DNA of 64,000 bases from an uncultured Atopobium sp. (GTDB lineage Bacteria > Actinomycetota > Coriobacteriia > Coriobacteriales > Atopobiaceae): positions 260,090-324,089 of the forward strand of contig CALIAZ010000002.1 of assembly GCA_938045565.1 (NCBI GenBank), written 5' to 3'. The notes under the pieces are model-generated. The model worked only from the letters and a program-made list of their open reading frames with translations. It made no database searches and was not told the DNA's origin. Position numbers and translations under genes: made by a program. Below are positions 62,311-64,000 of the stretch, piece after piece. Position 1 is the first letter of the stretch. Each line of letters starts with the position of its first letter.

Positions 62311-63621
62311 CTATTGCTTGCTTGCAGCTTCACGCTCGCGTGCGTTTTCAATAGCTTGCTGATGCTCGTCGTACGTCTCTGAGAAGACGTGCTCATCCGA
62401 GGTAATCCAGAAGTAGTAATAATTGGTTGCCGCAGGATCCATAGCTGCCTTAATAGAGGCATACCCTGGAGAGCAAATAGGCGTAGGAGTCAAACCCTTA
62501 AATGCATAGGTGTTGTATGGGTCACTTGTCATTGAACTGAGCTCTTCTGCAGTAGCTTCCCTACCCAGAGAATAGGCAAGAGTTGCGTCGCTCTGCAGGT
62601 ACATATCGTCATACAGACGATTGTAGAAGACAGATGCAACCTTAGGACGATCCTCATCAGTCAGGGCTTCTCGCTCAATGATAGATGCCATGATAATGAT
62701 TTGCTCGTTTGTAAGATTCAAGTTGTAACGCTTGTTGAGCGTAATACGAGCGGCATCCAAATTAAGGTCAGCCGTCTCTGTCTCAAACTGATCAAGCATG
62801 GCACGAATGACCGTATCGGCAGTTACGTTGCTTTCCGTAAAGGTATACGTCTTAGGGAACAGGTAGCCCTCAAGAGAATCGTTAGCATCTACCGCACCAG
62901 CAAGGAACGGATAGTCAGCAACATAATTGGATGCTTTTGCCTGATTTAAGAAATCATCGCGAGAAATGCCAAAGTAGTTCTGTACCAAATCCGCAACCTG
63001 AGAAACGGTATAGCCTTCTGGTACAACAAAGCCGCTACCAGGAGCATTAGGGCCAGAAACAAGCAGATTCACTATGTCTGATGGCTTGGCACCAGTGGTA
63101 ATAACATAGATACCACTCTTGATTTTCTGCTCAGCATCCTGGCGCTTAACCTGGTTTAGAAACTCGCTCTTAGTAGCAATAATCTTGTTCTCAAAAAGAA
63201 TCTTTGCAACTTCCTGTGCACCAGCGCCATCAGGAATAGTAACAGTGACTTGCTGACCTGCGGTAATTTCTTGCGTATCGGAATTGGCACGAGAAAGCTC
63301 TGGAAGCGCTACTTTCCATACAAAGATGCCAAGAGCTGCAACCATGATAAAAGCAATAAGCGTCGCAAAAATACGAGAGCGCTTTGAAGCCTTCTTGTCT
63401 CTATGCTTTACCTGCTTGTTTTTTGCCTTGTGTGTGACTTGAGCGCTTCTTGAAGAAAGCTTACCGCCAGTAAGAGCAGGCAGCGATCCTGTTGCCTCAA
63501 CAGAAGGCTGCTGACTCTGTACCTGCTGAGTCTGCTCTTCCTGAGCCTGTCCCTCTGGTACAGGAGAAGAAAAATGTGCGCCTTGACGACGCGGAGAAGA
63601 ACCATTGGATAGGGTGGGCAT
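62311..63621 (-). CDS. mltG: Endolytic murein transglycosylase MltG
   Basis: Cuts nascent glycan strands and sets their length. 436 residues: long Gln/Ser-rich then basic cytoplasmic tail (about 1-82), one membrane segment (FATLIAFIMVAALGIFVW), a LysM-like part, and the YceG domain with the catalytic Glu in IIIMASIIEREAL and GLTPTPICSPG near the end. ATG follows the ruvX stop without a gap. Confidence 0.93.
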   Translation of the reverse strand: MPTLSNGSSPRRQGAHFSSPVPEGQAQEEQTQQVQSQQPSVEATGSLPALTGGKLSSRSAQVTHKAKNKQVKHRDKKASKRSRIFATLIAFIMVAALGIFVWKVALPELSRANSDTQEITAGQQVTVTIPDGAGAQEVAKILFENKIIATKSEFLNQVKRQDAEQKIKSGIYVITTGAKPSDIVNLLVSGPNAPGSGFVVPEGYTVSQVADLVQNYFGISRDDFLNQAKASNYVADYPFLAGAVDANDSLEGYLFPKTYTFTESNVTADTVIRAMLDQFETETADLNLDAARITLNKRYNLNLTNEQIIIMASIIEREALTDEDRPKVASVFYNRLYDDMYLQSDATLAYSLGREATAEELSSMTSDPYNTYAFKGLTPTPICSPGYASIKAAMDPAATNYYYFWITSDEHVFSETYDEHQQAIENAREREAASKQ

Positions 63622-64000
63622 TTAGTCTCCCTTATGTATCTGTGCATCAAGCCACGATTGCAAAAAGAGTGAAGCAGCAACCATGTCAGCTTTTCCACGC
63701 ATGGCTTTCTCAGATAAACCTTGCGCTCGAAGGATCTTCTTCGCTTCCGCAGAAGAAAGTCTTTCGTCAGTAAATTTTAATGGAAGTTGGCAGTTCTTCG
63801 CAATTTGCTCAGCTTGAGCGCTAATTTTTTGGGCCTGTGGTCCATCTTCGCCGGCGAGCGTTTTAGGACGACCGCACAAAAGTAGCTCTGGCTCCCAATC
63901 TTCAAGCACAGCTTTAAACGTACGCGCATGTGAGAGCACCTCTTGCGCAGGAAGCACACAAACAGGTGATGCAATAGCACCATCGGGGTCACTTACAGCA
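63622..64000 (-). CDS. ruvX: Holliday junction resolvase-like protein RuvX/YqgF (5' end beyond right edge)
   Basis: The frame is open to the window's right edge. The visible part has AVSDPDGAIASPV (following the missing N-terminal catalytic Asp), LLCGRP, TDERLSSAEA and the C-terminal Asp block GKADMVAASLFLQSWL, all of the YqgF family, which matures pre-16S rRNA. Confidence 0.93.
   Translation of the reverse strand, partial: AVSDPDGAIASPVCVLPAQEVLSHARTFKAVLEDWEPELLLCGRPKTLAGEDGPQAQKISAQAEQIAKNCQLPLKFTDERLSSAEAKKILRAQGLSEKAMRGKADMVAASLFLQSWLDAQIHKGD

Noticed and set aside
1..64000. CRISPR arrays, insertion sequences, prophage or integrase-linked islands
   Set aside because: No spaced direct-repeat array, transposase or phage gene seen; the only tyrosine recombinase has a housekeeping XerD context.

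Overview
The window comes from a chromosome of moderate GC (mid to high 40s percent by eye). Division uses SepF, DivIVA and FtsZ with no ftsA beside ftsZ. The serine dehydratase is fused, there is a DUF438/hemerythrin/PAS protein, SOS boxes have the Gram-positive form GAAC-N4-GTTC, and meso-diaminopimelate is made by the acetyl branch (DapH). Together these suggest an anaerobic, low-GC actinobacterium of class Coriobacteriia, close to Lancefieldella/Atopobium. The taxonomic call is inference. No phage, insertion sequence or CRISPR array is visible.

Layout. 1-8157 (minus strand): patA-like aminotransferase, a lysine riboswitch, lysA, dapA, dapB, dapH, tgt, a terminator, then recJ running off the left edge. 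8235-19168 (mixed): an EEP-family membrane-anchored hydrolase, the DUF438 protein, an MFS transporter converging on a spermidine-synthase-like methyltransferase, an M18 aminopeptidase, a DEDD exonuclease, gltX and fused L-serine dehydratase. 19224-19487: a tRNA-Gln/tRNA-Glu operon with promoter and terminator. 19611-25522: a large membrane protein, metK, a TetR regulator and a tRNA nucleotidyltransferase. 25605-28093: two SOS boxes followed by a radical-SAM/TIGR03915 pair of putative DNA repair genes.

28122-46920 is one long division and cell wall (dcw) cluster on the minus strand: mraZ, rsmH, ftsL, ftsI, murF, mraY, murD, ftsW, murG, murC, murB, ftsQ, ftsZ, pgeF, yggS, sepF, yggT, divIVA. 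It is closed by a terminator and opened by a four-repeat MraZ operator. murE is absent from it. 46998-64000 (minus strand) is a housekeeping run: ruvX, mltG, yqeG, aroK, aroB-like, pepP, a mannose-type PTS operon (manXYZ, manO), efp, asp23, nusB, xseB, tlyA, nadK, recN, pyrG, xerD.

The genes cooperate mainly around the envelope. The diaminopimelate/lysine genes supply peptide cross-links, the mur genes build the precursor, and FtsW/FtsI/FtsQ/FtsL/FtsZ/SepF/DivIVA run the septum. Two strands of DNA damage response (the radical-SAM pair, and nadK-recN) carry SOS-type boxes.

The most striking feature that genes do not explain is the octamer GGCGAGAA. I count 38 exact copies over both strands, where about two are expected. 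It occurs in several reading frames and between genes, and once as a tight inverted pair next to a terminator. It behaves like an uptake-signal or genome-architecture motif. Other points of note are an AroB homologue stripped of its catalytic and metal-binding motifs, a conserved repair gene with no ATG/GTG/TTG start, and a riboswitch whose expression platform competes directly for the lysA ribosome binding site.
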